NCBI RefSeq assembly: GCF_017829975.1 | Contig: NZ_JAEEGA010000005.1 | Span: 186,001-250,000, forward strand | Reading direction: 5' to 3' | From: Vagococcus allomyrinae | Lineage (GTDB): Bacteria > Bacillota > Bacilli > Lactobacillales > Vagococcaceae | Length of the DNA stretch: 64,000 nt | Shown here: piece by piece, positions 16,527 to 24,750 of the stretch | Position numbering within the stretch: position 1 is the stretch's first letter | Layout of the letters: each line of letters opens with the position of its first letter | Program-made: the position numbers and the translations under genes | The notes under the pieces: generated by a model | Databases searched by the model: none | What the model was told of the DNA's origin: nothing | What the model saw: the letters and a program-made list of their open reading frames with translations, nothing else

Positions 16527-17341
16527 AACCAGTTCACCATCCCTTCTTCAGACATGTATGTTGCTGGCACGTCAATGCCTAGATCGGTTAATTCTATCTT
16601 TAATTTTTCTGGAAATGGTAAATCCAAGCCCATGGCAACCAGTTTTTCACCAGCTGAAAAGATTTCTTCTGGTGTACCTTCTTGAACTAATTCGCCAGCT
16701 TTCATCACTAAGACCCGATTAGCGTTAGCCGCTTCATCAATGTCATGGGTAATCGAAATAACGGTTAGATTTTTTTCTTCTTTTAACTGTTGAATGGTGG
16801 AAATAACTTCTAATCGTCCTTTAGGATCAAGCATGCTCGTCGCCTCATCTAAAATAATGACGTCTGGACTGAGTGCTACAACTCCTGCTATTGCTACTCG
16901 TTGTTTTTGTCCGCCAGATAAGCGAGCAGGTTCTTTGGTTTTAAATTCACTCATGCGAACTTTCTCCAAAGCGTTGTTAACCCGTTTGACCATCTCTTCA
17001 CGAGGCACCCCTTGATTCTCTAAACCAAAAGCCACATCATCCTCAACGGTTGAACCAACAAATTGATTATCAGGATTTTGAAAAACCATGCCAATTTTTT
17101 TACGAATATCCCAAACATTGGCTTCGTTTAGCTCTAAACCACCGACAGTCACCTTACCTTCACTCGGCAAGATTAACCCATTAATCGTTTTTGCTAATGT
17201 TGACTTACCAGATCCATTATGTCCGATAATCGCCACCCATTCGCCTTGATTAATTGAAAAAGAAATATCATTTAGAGCCGAAACAGCTTGGTCTTCCTGA
17301 TATTTAAAACTAATATGATCGATCTCTATAATTGGTTTCAT
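16502..17341 (-). CDS. ecfA1: ECF transporter ATP-binding protein EcfA1
   Basis: A 279-residue ABC ATPase with Walker [11 protein letters not shown]-loop [10 protein letters not shown], signature LSGGQKQR, Walker B VIILDEAT and switch His in ITHDID. These features and the gene order identify the EcfA1 (CbiO1) paralogue. In related genomes it directly follows the rplQ region. Here a phage-tail locus of about 12.5 kb separates the two, and new promoter-like sequences lie upstream. The ATG at 17341 follows a GAGGG site. Confidence 0.96.
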   Translation of the reverse strand: MKPIIEIDHISFKYQEDQAVSALNDISFSINQGEWVAIIGHNGSGKSTLAKTINGLILPSEGKVTVGGLELNEANVWDIRKKIGMVFQNPDNQFVGSTVEDDVAFGLENQGVPREEMVKRVNNALEKVRMSEFKTKEPARLSGGQKQRVAIAGVVALSPDVIILDEATSMLDPKGRLEVISTIQQLKEEKNLTVISITHDIDEAANANRVLVMKAGELVQEGTPEEIFSAGEKLVAMGLDLPFPEKLKIELTDLGIDVPATYMSEEGMVNWLWTSVLNK

Positions 17342-17675
17342 GAATGTCCCTCACAATTTCTATGACTCACACAATTTCTTTTCTACAAAAGAAAGCCAAC
17401 TTAGAAAAGTCAGCTTTAATCAAGTATAACACTAACAAAAAAATAGCAAAGTTTCAATGATATGATCTTATAACTGCACTAAATTACCTTATAAGTGAAT
17501 ACTTAACGGCTCTTTTTATTTTAATAAACCATAATGTTCTTTTACTTTAACCCACATATGGCTCAACACGACTAAGCCACTTGTCTATAATAGCATATTC
17601 TTAAGGAAATTCCATCATCTTGTGCCCTTTTTCCCATTAATTTAATGAATAAAACACTTTATGTCAAGACACCTT
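17342..17675 (-). promoter_or_regulatory. Promoter region of the ecfA1-ecfA2-ecfT operon
   Basis: About 330 bp without a gene. Read on the minus strand it offers a promoter with TTGACA (17662-17667), 17-bp spacer and TAAATT (17639-17644), just past the endolysin terminator. Nearer the gene there is an extended -10 (TGT then TATACT, 17423-17431). Between that and ecfA1 an 11-bp hairpin (AAAGCTGACTT with AAGTTGGCTTT, 17394-17416) lies in the leader. These sites would let the ECF operon be transcribed independently of rplQ. Confidence 0.5.
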
Positions 17676-17714
17676 AAAAAACCTAGGCCTCAAAGGAAGA
17701 CAACTAGGTTTTTT
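17676..17714 (-). terminator. Intrinsic terminator of the tail/lysis transcript
   Basis: AAAAAACCTAG (17676-17686) pairs with CTAGGTTTTTT (17704-17714), so it can work in both directions. It starts 7 bp after the endolysin stop and marks the downstream edge of the phage-tail locus. Confidence 0.85.
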
Positions 17715-17720
17715 AACGAG

Positions 17721-18689
17721 TTAGGCCTGCTTAAGATTGATCGTATTGACGGCTGCCGTTACTTGTCCATTTTTACCGATCACCACTCTGTTACCTTTAA
17801 TTTCCATGACTTCATAAATACCTTGTGTGGCTAAAGGGACTCCTTGATAATCCACCGCTTTAATCAACGTTACTTTCGCCCCTATTTTTAGAGAAGAACT
17901 TGGATTTGGCACATTTTCTTTGGCAACTAATTCTGAACCAAAACCACCGACACAGTCTTGCGATAACACCCACCCAATCGGCTTCTCTTGATTATACAGC
18001 AAATACTCGCAATTCGAAAAAGATTGCTTGGTCGGTCGCTCTTGGCGATAAGTAAAGGTCTTACCTTTTACCCATTCGGCAATTTTCACTCCTTTACTGG
18101 AAGAGCTCCAATGGCTAGCATGAGCCGCAACCGTCACCTTTTTATCTGTTACGATTGGCTTTGTTTGACTGACTGCGCCTCCAGAAATGGCTTCGGCCAA
18201 AGCCTTTGCCAACGACTCCATATTGCCAATCGTCTTATTTCGATCCGCTTCATTTGTAATAAACCCTAATTCCAATAAACGATAGGCAATACCACGTTGC
18301 GCAGCTACATTTAAATTTTGTAAATCATTACGCATTGAAAACCCACTTGGAGTGCCAGTCCAAATTCCAATAGTACTCCCGATAACTTCCTTCAACCGAA
18401 CGTCCAAACTATCTGCTGAAAAACCTTTAGCAATAATAACGTGTCCACCGCAAGCGTTGAGATTAGCGGCACCATCCATATGAAACTCGATCACATTTTG
18501 ATACTTGGTAGAAGCTAATCCGTTTTGCTGGTAACAGTCTTTTGTCTGATTGTAGCTGTCCACTTTATCAGGAATTAGCTGTTTAATTTTACTTACCAGT
18601 TGGCGCATGGTGGCTGCCTCATTATAACCACCACCACTAGCTCCCGGATCCCCTTGTCCATGGCCTGGAACTAATAAAATTTTAGTCAT
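17721..18689 (-). CDS. Endolysin: N-acetylmuramoyl-L-alanine amidase with SH3-like C-terminus
   Basis: A 322-residue lysin. Residues 1 to about 175 are a zinc amidase of the Amidase_3 type: VPGHGQGDPGASG holds the first ligand His, the Glu of RLLELGFITN is catalytic, and EFHMDG holds another His. The C-terminal half (about 190-322) has two SH3-like wall-binding segments, the first containing WVKGKTFTY. It cuts the amide bond between muramic acid and the stem peptide to open the host cell. The start at 18689 overlaps the holin stop by 8 bp and has only a weak binding site, so translation is coupled to the holin. No signal peptide, so export depends on the holin. Confidence 0.9.
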   Translation of the reverse strand: MTKILLVPGHGQGDPGASGGGYNEAATMRQLVSKIKQLIPDKVDSYNQTKDCYQQNGLASTKYQNVIEFHMDGAANLNACGGHVIIAKGFSADSLDVRLKEVIGSTIGIWTGTPSGFSMRNDLQNLNVAAQRGIAYRLLELGFITNEADRNKTIGNMESLAKALAEAISGGAVSQTKPIVTDKKVTVAAHASHWSSSSKGVKIAEWVKGKTFTYRQERPTKQSFSNCEYLLYNQEKPIGWVLSQDCVGGFGSELVAKENVPNPSSSLKIGAKVTLIKAVDYQGVPLATQGIYEVMEIKGNRVVIGKNGQVTAAVNTINLKQA

Positions 18690-18978
18690 TTGGCTGTCTC
18701 TTTTGACTTGGCACAAAGGTATCTTTCACAAAGTCATAGGCACCACTTGAGGCAAACCCACCGATGATTCCCAAACCAATTGAATAAAAATAATCGCCAT
18801 AATGCAAGCTAAAAACACTTCCAATAACGGCTCCGATAATGGTAGCCGTCGCAGGCAACCAGCGTTTCTCAATCATTCCTGTATAATTTGTGACAAACAC
18901 ACAGATCAGGCAAATAATCGCTGTTGAAAGAATTTGGTTTTCTCCGTACTGTGACATCCACTCTAGAATTACGTCCAT
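18682..18978 (-). CDS. Phage holin
   Basis: A 98-residue protein with two to three hydrophobic segments (about residues 16-34, 41-60 and 66-82) and a short charged C-terminus (FVPSQKRQPND). Position directly before the endolysin and after a BhlA-type peptide, together with the size, identifies it as the holin that makes the membrane pore through which the amidase reaches the wall. The subfamily is not certain from sequence alone. The endolysin start overlaps its end. Confidence 0.82.
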   Translation of the reverse strand: MDVILEWMSQYGENQILSTAIICLICVFVTNYTGMIEKRWLPATATIIGAVIGSVFSLHYGDYFYSIGLGIIGGFASSGAYDFVKDTFVPSQKRQPND

Positions 18979-18994
18979 TTCCGTTTCCCCTTTC

Positions 18995-19273
18995 TCATCT
19001 CTCTATTTTCACTTTAATATCGTGAATTTCTTCTGATACTTTTTTGATTGTTTCACTTGTTTCTTTGACCGTATTGGAAATATTTCCCATCATTTCTGAT
19101 TGCTTTGCAATAAAACTTTGCTGTTCCGCAATCACTCTGGTTTTATCTTCAAGTTGAACGTTGTAACGTTTTTCTCGTTCGTCATTCTTCTTCATCACCC
19201 AAACAAACAACGAGACGAAGAGTATCCCAAAGCTGATTTCTGTGGCATTTGACAGCAAATTTTCGATTCCCAT
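18995..19273 (-). CDS. BhlA/UviB-type holin-like protein
   Basis: A 92-residue protein with one membrane segment (about residues 12-27, ISFGILFVSLFVWVM). It is followed by the charged KKNDEREKRY segment seen in BhlA/UviB bacteriocin-associated holin-like peptides, and then a long heptad-repeat coiled coil to the end. AGGAGG lies upstream of the ATG. It is the first lysis gene after a terminator-like hairpin that separates lysis from baseplate genes. The XhlA family, which also combines one span with a coiled coil, is an alternative name. Confidence 0.78.
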   Translation of the reverse strand: MGIENLLSNATEISFGILFVSLFVWVMKKNDEREKRYNVQLEDKTRVIAEQQSFIAKQSEMMGNISNTVKETSETIKKVSEEIHDIKVKIER

Positions 19274-19289
19274 TGGCTCACCTCCTTGT

Positions 19290-19333
19290 ATAAAAATAAC
19301 AATTAGCGCGATTGAGCTGTCACGCTAATTGTT
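19290..19333 (-). terminator. Terminator-like hairpin between baseplate and lysis genes
   Basis: An 11-bp perfect stem (AACAATTAGCG 19298-19308, CGCTAATTGTT 19323-19333) with a 14-nt loop is followed on the minus strand by TTATTTTTA. It would limit read-through from the tail genes into the holin/lysin genes. Confidence 0.65.
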
Positions 19334-19391
19334 GAACATCGCAGATGATTTTTTTCAATTCTAAAAATAATCAACCACGCTTAAGTTAAAA

Positions 19392-19817
19392 CTAAATTGA
19401 CCAAACCTCAAAAAGCATCATGTTATACGCAGCGTTACTTGGAGTAGGGTTTGTATTATTATTGTGCCCTTTAAGTACACTGTCACTAACCTCAATTAAC
19501 TTAACTGAATACGTCGAGGTTGCTCCTGCATGAGGTAACCAATCAGCTCGTAAGCCTAATCCAACTTCTTTAGGAATAAAAACCGAACCATACCAATTTT
19601 TTTGAATACCAGCTGCATTATAACGCCCATATTTCAATAACCAACCATTAGCACATTCACTTAACTTTTTTTTCGGAGTAACAGTTTGCCCTTCTTCCAT
19701 CAGTAATCCACCGGACCATAATAATTCACCTTTTGTTCCGATCCCCTCAACCGCCTGTACATGTGTCTTAATATATTTTTTCTGTCCATTTTCTACTAAT
19801 TGTACGATATCTGCCAT
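19392..19817 (-). CDS. Small tail fibre/receptor-binding protein (putative tip)
   Basis: A 141-residue protein. Residues 1 to about 30 (MADIVQLVENGQKKYIKTHV and the following QAVEGI) match the N-termini of the next two upstream proteins. The remainder is beta-rich with several Trp and Tyr, ending NMMLFEVWSI, like the compact heads of lactococcal receptor-binding proteins. Being last in the structural series supports a role as the cell-recognition tip. The ATG at 19817 follows the previous stop by one base (TAATATG), so translation is coupled. The target structure on the cell surface is unknown. Confidence 0.65.
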   Translation of the reverse strand: MADIVQLVENGQKKYIKTHVQAVEGIGTKGELLWSGGLLMEEGQTVTPKKKLSECANGWLLKYGRYNAAGIQKNWYGSVFIPKEVGLGLRADWLPHAGATSTYSVKLIEVSDSVLKGHNNNTNPTPSNAAYNMMLFEVWSI

Positions 19818-19818
19818 A

Positions 19819-20067
19819 TTAAACCGTCCCCACTTTCTCAAAAGTAATAGTGTTGTTGCCAGCTGGTCCTTGTGGGCCGATTGGACCTGTTGCGCCAGCC
19901 GCTCCCGCGTCGCCCTTAATTCCTTGAGGGCCTGTTGCCCCCGTTGCCCCTGTGTCGCCTTTGGGTCCCTGTGGGCCAGTAATAGTACTGAGACCTAGTA
20001 CTGCTTTCGCATGGGTTTGAGGGTAAACCTCAACTCCCGCATTTTTCACTTTTACGATATCTACCAT
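19819..20067 (-). CDS. Tail fibre protein with collagen-like repeats
   Basis: An 82-residue protein. The first 30 residues (MVDIVKVKNAGVEVYPQTHA and AVLGL) share a module with its two neighbours. The middle has about 14 Gly-X-Y triplets, beginning GPQGPKGDTGATGATG. Collagen-like triplets in phage tail proteins form a trimeric rod, so this is probably a thin trimeric spacer fibre. The short C-terminal tail (NTITFEKVGTV) has no separate head. It lies 2 bp from the upstream gene and 1 bp from the downstream one. Confidence 0.8.
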   Translation of the reverse strand: MVDIVKVKNAGVEVYPQTHAKAVLGLSTITGPQGPKGDTGATGATGPQGIKGDAGAAGATGPIGPQGPAGNNTITFEKVGTV

Positions 20068-20069
20068 CG

Positions 20070-20381
20070 TTATTCATCCACCTTTTCCAATGAAATTCCA
20101 TTATTAATATGTTCAATTAATTCTTTTAAGTCTCGATACATTTCGGCTGTCAACATCCCATCTTGGGTCTCCGAAGCTATTGGTACACCTGACTCTGTGA
20201 TTCCCAAATCCTGAGCAGTCAGTAAAACATGGCCCGTCTTTCCATTGACCGATTTGACTAACACGTCTTGATTGCCGACGGCATCTAAGCCTTCAACAGC
20301 CGAAACATGGGTGACCGGATAAATTTGCCGATTTACGCCACTGTCATCTTTTTCCATGATGCGTTTGATTTCAATTCCCAC
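20070..20381 (-). CDS. Baseplate/fibre protein with shared N-terminal module
   Basis: A 103-residue protein starting with GTG at 20381, where the BppU stop (TAG) overlaps the start (TAGTG). The N-terminal part, with RQIYPVTHVSAVEGL near residues 18-32, matches the module in the two following proteins. The centre has SVNGKTGHVLLTAQDLGI, a small repeat common in phage fibres near trimeric stalks. The C-terminus is helical (MYRDLKELIEHINNG). It probably links fibres to the baseplate; the exact role is inferred from order. Confidence 0.65.
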   Translation of the reverse strand: MGIEIKRIMEKDDSGVNRQIYPVTHVSAVEGLDAVGNQDVLVKSVNGKTGHVLLTAQDLGITESGVPIASETQDGMLTAEMYRDLKELIEHINNGISLEKVDE

Positions 20382-21202
20382 TATAATTCACCGACTTTCT
20401 CAAGATAAAAGGTATCTTGAATTGGATTACCAATCTCTGCGATAACCAAACCTGGCAAGAAATTATCTGCTATTACGGAGCCTTCTTTAATCACTTGATA
20501 ATTCCGACTGAAACGATCATCTTGAAGGGTTTGTAACGTCATAATTTCTCCATAAGACAACGTGTAATAGGATTCTTCCAAATGGTTTAAGCGCCCCCCT
20601 AAATCAGTAAAAGTTTCTCCGAAAAATTGCGATTTGCGCGCAGCCACAACTTCTTGGTTAGTTGTGTTTAAAAGCTGCGACACACTGATGAGTTCCTGCT
20701 TAAGTTGATTGACTTGATTGCCTAGTTCAACTGCCGCATCGTCTCCTAATGTGTCTTTGATTTCCTCAATCCACTGTTTCATTTCATCAACGAGATCTTG
20801 AGCCGATTGCCAGTACGCTCCCGTATCAAACTTAAGGGCTGCTGGACTTGGCATCACTACGTATGTAAAATCTTGAGTTGTTCCAATAATCTGATCATCT
20901 TTTTTAAAACAAAAATTTCCTCGCTGTTTGCCAGTGCTTTGCATACAATACTCATCCATCACTAGTCGGATCATACTATTTTGTTCATCAATCACTTCCG
21001 CTTTTACTTCTACTGGCAACTGATTAATCACCGTTTGAAAGTAGACGTCATATTGATTTAAATGCGGAAACAACTCATGTTGCTGACTAATTTGAAAATC
21101 AAAGATCTCTGTTTGGTGATTTCCTTGTCGAACTTTAATTAGACCTAGGTGGTTATATGGTTCTGTGGTGCTTAAAATCCCTTGCCATTTTGCTTGAATC
21201 AT
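20381..21202 (-). CDS. Baseplate upper protein (BppU-like)
   Basis: A 273-residue protein. The N-terminal half (to about residue 135) has the beta-strand pattern of the BppU N-terminal domain of TP901-1-type phages, with FDFQISQQHELFPHLNQYDV in its middle. It is followed by helical and coiled-coil segments (QVNQLKQELISVSQLLN). In TP901-1 the protein connects the central tail hub to receptor-binding trimers. I choose the ATG at 21202, with GGAG 8 bases upstream; an upstream extension to 21274 would overlap the Tal gene and lacks a site. It is coupled to the next gene by a 1-base overlap. Confidence 0.75.
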   Translation of the reverse strand: MIQAKWQGILSTTEPYNHLGLIKVRQGNHQTEIFDFQISQQHELFPHLNQYDVYFQTVINQLPVEVKAEVIDEQNSMIRLVMDEYCMQSTGKQRGNFCFKKDDQIIGTTQDFTYVVMPSPAALKFDTGAYWQSAQDLVDEMKQWIEEIKDTLGDDAAVELGNQVNQLKQELISVSQLLNTTNQEVVAARKSQFFGETFTDLGGRLNHLEESYYTLSYGEIMTLQTLQDDRFSRNYQVIKEGSVIADNFLPGLVIAEIGNPIQDTFYLEKVGEL

Positions 21203-21218
21203 GTCATCTCTCCTTTCT

Positions 21219-23975
21219 TTACTCCAATATATATGGCCTTGGATTTTCAAATCCTTCATTGCTTGGCCAAACATCGTTCATTATCTGAAAATGACAATGT
21301 TCCCCTGTTGACGGACCTGTGGTGCCCATAACGGCAATCTGTTGACCTTGAGCCACCTGTTGGCCGATCTTGACGTTTAATGACGAGTTGTGAGCGTAAC
21401 CGGTGTATTTGCCGTTAGGATGCTTCATCACAATGTACAAACCATACCAGTCTGGATAATTGCCCGCTACCACTACCTCACCGGCCATCGCTGCATAGAT
21501 AGGAGTATTGGGATTGCCATTAACTAAATCAATCCCGTTATGAAGTTCGTCCACATGAGGTGGTCTGGGACTAACACGCCAACCAAATTCACTCGTCACC
21601 GTAATCGGCCCCGAAATGGGTGGTTTAAAGGCGGTCCCCATAACTGGTGGTTTTAACTCTTTAAATTTGTTATACCACCCGTAAGCATTTTGAACCCGTT
21701 CTCCCGACGCTTCTACACCAGCCCGTTCGAAGTTCTTCAAAAAGGCCATGGTGGCTGAGTCAATGTTAGTCATTTGTTTAAACATGGCCCAAGTTTGCGG
21801 GAATTCGCCCGTTGGAATCCACTGACCGTTTTTAGCATGCCAGTCGATTAATTTCATTTGCCCTTGAATGGTATCTGGCTTATCTTTAATCTGGGCCTGA
21901 TCCATCAAGCCAATCATGTAATCTCTACCCGTATAAGTTTTGGTCGAATCCGTCCATTGGACCAATCCATATCCATAACCTGGCACTCCTGGACGTTCAT
22001 TAGCTGTTGGGCTCATATCACCTGTTTCCCGTTGAATATTGCCCATCATGCCAGCCGTTGATTCTTTAGTGTGGCCTTGATTAATGGCTGTTATCCATAT
22101 TTCCCAGGCCCGTTTATCAATAGCTGTCGTCACTTCTGGCGGATACTGCCCATCCCAGTTGTTATTTCCTCCAGAACCGCCTGGCGTCACTTCCTGACCG
22201 TTTAATGTCAATCTACCATTAATATTAAGATCTCCATCGTGTTGCCACTTTCCTCGACTGTTAATCAAGGGCTTGTTGGAATTGGACTCTTTGGGAATCT
22301 GAATCACATAGGTACTGCCACCATCATTAAGATTAGATGTATTTAGAGATAAAATTTCATTTTTTCCTTGCTGCAGGGCCACTCCGTTGGCCTTCCCTGT
22401 GGCTGAGCTGTAACTGGCAAATAAGGAGCCAATCACCTCATTATCATCATTTAAAATACTTAACATGCCGTTCTTCAAGCGAACTTTATGATTGTCACCG
22501 TCTGTTGTAATCGTTGAACCAGTAATTGTAACGCCTATGATATCAATTGCACGTAAAACACCGGCTTTAATATAGTTAGCGTTGAATGCACCATCAATCG
22601 ACCAGGCTGGTTTAAAATCAGTCATGTCAAAAGGCCCCTCAATAAAACCGATCCCTTGACTATTTGCCACCAAAAAATTATCGCTGGCATCTAGTGAAGG
22701 GCCATTCATCCAAACCATTTGATTCGGTACCCGACTGTCTGATTCCCCCGTATCTGAAGGATTCATCATGATAATCGAACCACCTTTAGCCCCTCTCACA
22801 ACATCGGACTGCCATTTGGCAATGTCTTCCGATTCCTGAAAGGTCATCTTGCGTTCATCCAAGGCTTTTAACTCGTGATGAATGGTTGCTGTATTTCGCG
22901 AGGCGCTTTTGGTCATGTTATCTCCTAACCCAGCCTCACTTTTGCCAGTTAACCGGTCTTTTTTGACTTTAAAAACACGGGTTTCATAATGATAGCCACG
23001 ATCAGCGCGATGAACGGTAACCCAATTCCCAATCGCATCACCACTTAAGGTAGTGGTTTTAAACTGAACTAAGGGCCGTGAGCATGCCACTAATTCCTCA
23101 TAGGTTCGTTCTAACAATTTTTCGGGATTATCTTCATTGTCAAAGATAACCACTTTTTCTCGTTTGCCCATACTTCCGTCACTCATGGGAATGCCATAAG
23201 CGGCGGTCATCTCTGGCAGTTCTAGCCATTGTTGGCCTTTTGGTTTATTTAAGGGGTTGCCGCGGCTTTTTTTCCATTCAACCTCTTTAAAATCAAGCTT
23301 CTTCCCTTGTCCATCCCCAACGTCTTGGCTCTTTCCCCGACCGATCAGTGAGGTATATATCTGACTGCGGTCTTGCTCTCTAATAATACTTAAGGCTTTC
23401 TCGCCATAGGTAAAACGGGTGTTACTGACTTCACCTATCTGCTGATAGATATCCATCCATTTACGGCTAATGCCCCGCCCTTCCAACTGACACTTAAAGA
23501 CAATTTCACAGCCGAGTGCTTGTAATTGTTTGAGTGCTTCTTTAATTGAAAGATAACTAAACTCACCACTGACAGCAGCCAAACGATCGTCCACATAGCC
23601 TACCGTCCAATCCGTACCTTTTACTAAGAGCTGAGCCACAGATTTGACAGAGCGTTCCTTAACTTGAAGGTTCTCGACGACGTAACCAGCCAACTCATCT
23701 GGGGCGAATCCTACGCCTGTAAAGGTGAGTTGGTCACCTGAATCAGATGAATGGTATATTCGGTACATGTAGAAAGATAAGTCCAGTTCTCTGACGGCCA
23801 TATAAGCGGCCTCTTTAAGCTCATCATGATAATCCACAACCACAGATAAGGTATCGTTCAACAGCTCAGACTTGGCCGTTGTTATTTCCTGCTCCTGAAT
23901 CACTTCTGTCAGGGCTTGTTCTGACACTACTTTCATTAAACGCTGAGCGTCATTAAAAAAATAGACATTACTCAT
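21219..23975 (-). CDS. Tail-associated lysin (Tal) with lysozyme-like and M23 peptidase domains
   Basis: A 918-residue hub protein. Residues 1 to about 370 are the phage tail hub domain. The middle (about 370-610) is a beta-rich linker with Gly/Asn-rich joints. Residues about 615-780 resemble the phage tail lysozyme family, with NIQRETG carrying the candidate acid and GYGYGLVQWTD. Residues about 795-918 are an M23 zinc endopeptidase: ligands in HNGIDL and HCHFQ, plus YAHN. It sits at the tail tip and would cut both glycan and peptide bonds of the wall on contact. The start overlaps the Dit stop by 4 bases (ATGA). Confidence 0.9.
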   Translation of the reverse strand: MSNVYFFNDAQRLMKVVSEQALTEVIQEQEITTAKSELLNDTLSVVVDYHDELKEAAYMAVRELDLSFYMYRIYHSSDSGDQLTFTGVGFAPDELAGYVVENLQVKERSVKSVAQLLVKGTDWTVGYVDDRLAAVSGEFSYLSIKEALKQLQALGCEIVFKCQLEGRGISRKWMDIYQQIGEVSNTRFTYGEKALSIIREQDRSQIYTSLIGRGKSQDVGDGQGKKLDFKEVEWKKSRGNPLNKPKGQQWLELPEMTAAYGIPMSDGSMGKREKVVIFDNEDNPEKLLERTYEELVACSRPLVQFKTTTLSGDAIGNWVTVHRADRGYHYETRVFKVKKDRLTGKSEAGLGDNMTKSASRNTATIHHELKALDERKMTFQESEDIAKWQSDVVRGAKGGSIIMMNPSDTGESDSRVPNQMVWMNGPSLDASDNFLVANSQGIGFIEGPFDMTDFKPAWSIDGAFNANYIKAGVLRAIDIIGVTITGSTITTDGDNHKVRLKNGMLSILNDDNEVIGSLFASYSSATGKANGVALQQGKNEILSLNTSNLNDGGSTYVIQIPKESNSNKPLINSRGKWQHDGDLNINGRLTLNGQEVTPGGSGGNNNWDGQYPPEVTTAIDKRAWEIWITAINQGHTKESTAGMMGNIQRETGDMSPTANERPGVPGYGYGLVQWTDSTKTYTGRDYMIGLMDQAQIKDKPDTIQGQMKLIDWHAKNGQWIPTGEFPQTWAMFKQMTNIDSATMAFLKNFERAGVEASGERVQNAYGWYNKFKELKPPVMGTAFKPPISGPITVTSEFGWRVSPRPPHVDELHNGIDLVNGNPNTPIYAAMAGEVVVAGNYPDWYGLYIVMKHPNGKYTGYAHNSSLNVKIGQQVAQGQQIAVMGTTGPSTGEHCHFQIMNDVWPSNEGFENPRPYILE

Positions 23976-24736
23976 AAACTCACCTCGCGATAAGTGACCT
24001 TTAACTCCCCATTATTACTAGTAATTGTTTGGCCTTGGGCCAGATAGAAGTCTTCAAAGCTACTGTTTAAATCCAGATAATAGGTTCTGTTTTGCCCATT
24101 GACTAAAATTTTTCCTTCTTTAAAGTCAACTTCAACTCGATCCCCCTCATTAAAGACCATTTGGCTCATGGAGATCTTTTGGGAGCCATTGGAAATCAGT
24201 AAATTGCCTTTTTTTCGTGTGGTAACACTGATTGTATCTGGTTTTGTTCGATAGCTGAACGTGCCCCCAATAAACCCTGTTGAGGTAAACTCTTTCGTAT
24301 ATTTCCGTGGATCTTGGCAATAAATATCAAAACTGGAGACGATGGTGTAACTGTCTCCGGTAATTTCCTCTGATGCCGAGTACCTGCCGAGATAATGCAC
24401 ATCCCGTTCATCATTAAAGTAGACGATCACGTCACGTTCCCGGTATAAATAGGCCATTAATCGGCGATAATTAACCAGCAACTCCTCCGCATTTTCATGT
24501 CGCAGTTGATAATGAACCGTTAGCCTTCGCTGAGGAAGAGTTTGCTTGTAAATCACCGTCCCTGTTTTGCGACTGTCTGCTTCAATCTCCAGTGAAAGCA
24601 TTTCACGGCCACTGACAGACAGTGTCCGATAACCGTCAATGGCTTCTTCAAAAAACAGACCGTCGTAATTCATGGCAGATGTTGGTAAAGAGTCTTGATT
24701 GGGTTGTGTCACTGTTGTGTCTTGAAAATGATACAT
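23972..24736 (-). CDS. Distal tail protein Dit
   Basis: A 254-residue protein. Its size, its position between tape measure and Tal, and its content (FDIYCQDPRKYTKEF about two thirds in, then a beta-rich galectin-like half) match the siphovirus Dit family (phage tail family, SPP1 gp19.1/TP901-1 ORF46 type). Two hexamer rings of Dit join the tail tube to the Tal hub and baseplate. It is coupled to Tal by an ATGA overlap and follows the tape measure gene after 14 bp. Confidence 0.85.
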   Translation of the reverse strand: MYHFQDTTVTQPNQDSLPTSAMNYDGLFFEEAIDGYRTLSVSGREMLSLEIEADSRKTGTVIYKQTLPQRRLTVHYQLRHENAEELLVNYRRLMAYLYRERDVIVYFNDERDVHYLGRYSASEEITGDSYTIVSSFDIYCQDPRKYTKEFTSTGFIGGTFSYRTKPDTISVTTRKKGNLLISNGSQKISMSQMVFNEGDRVEVDFKEGKILVNGQNRTYYLDLNSSFEDFYLAQGQTITSNNGELKVTYREVSL

Positions 24737-24750
24737 AATTCTCCTCCTCT

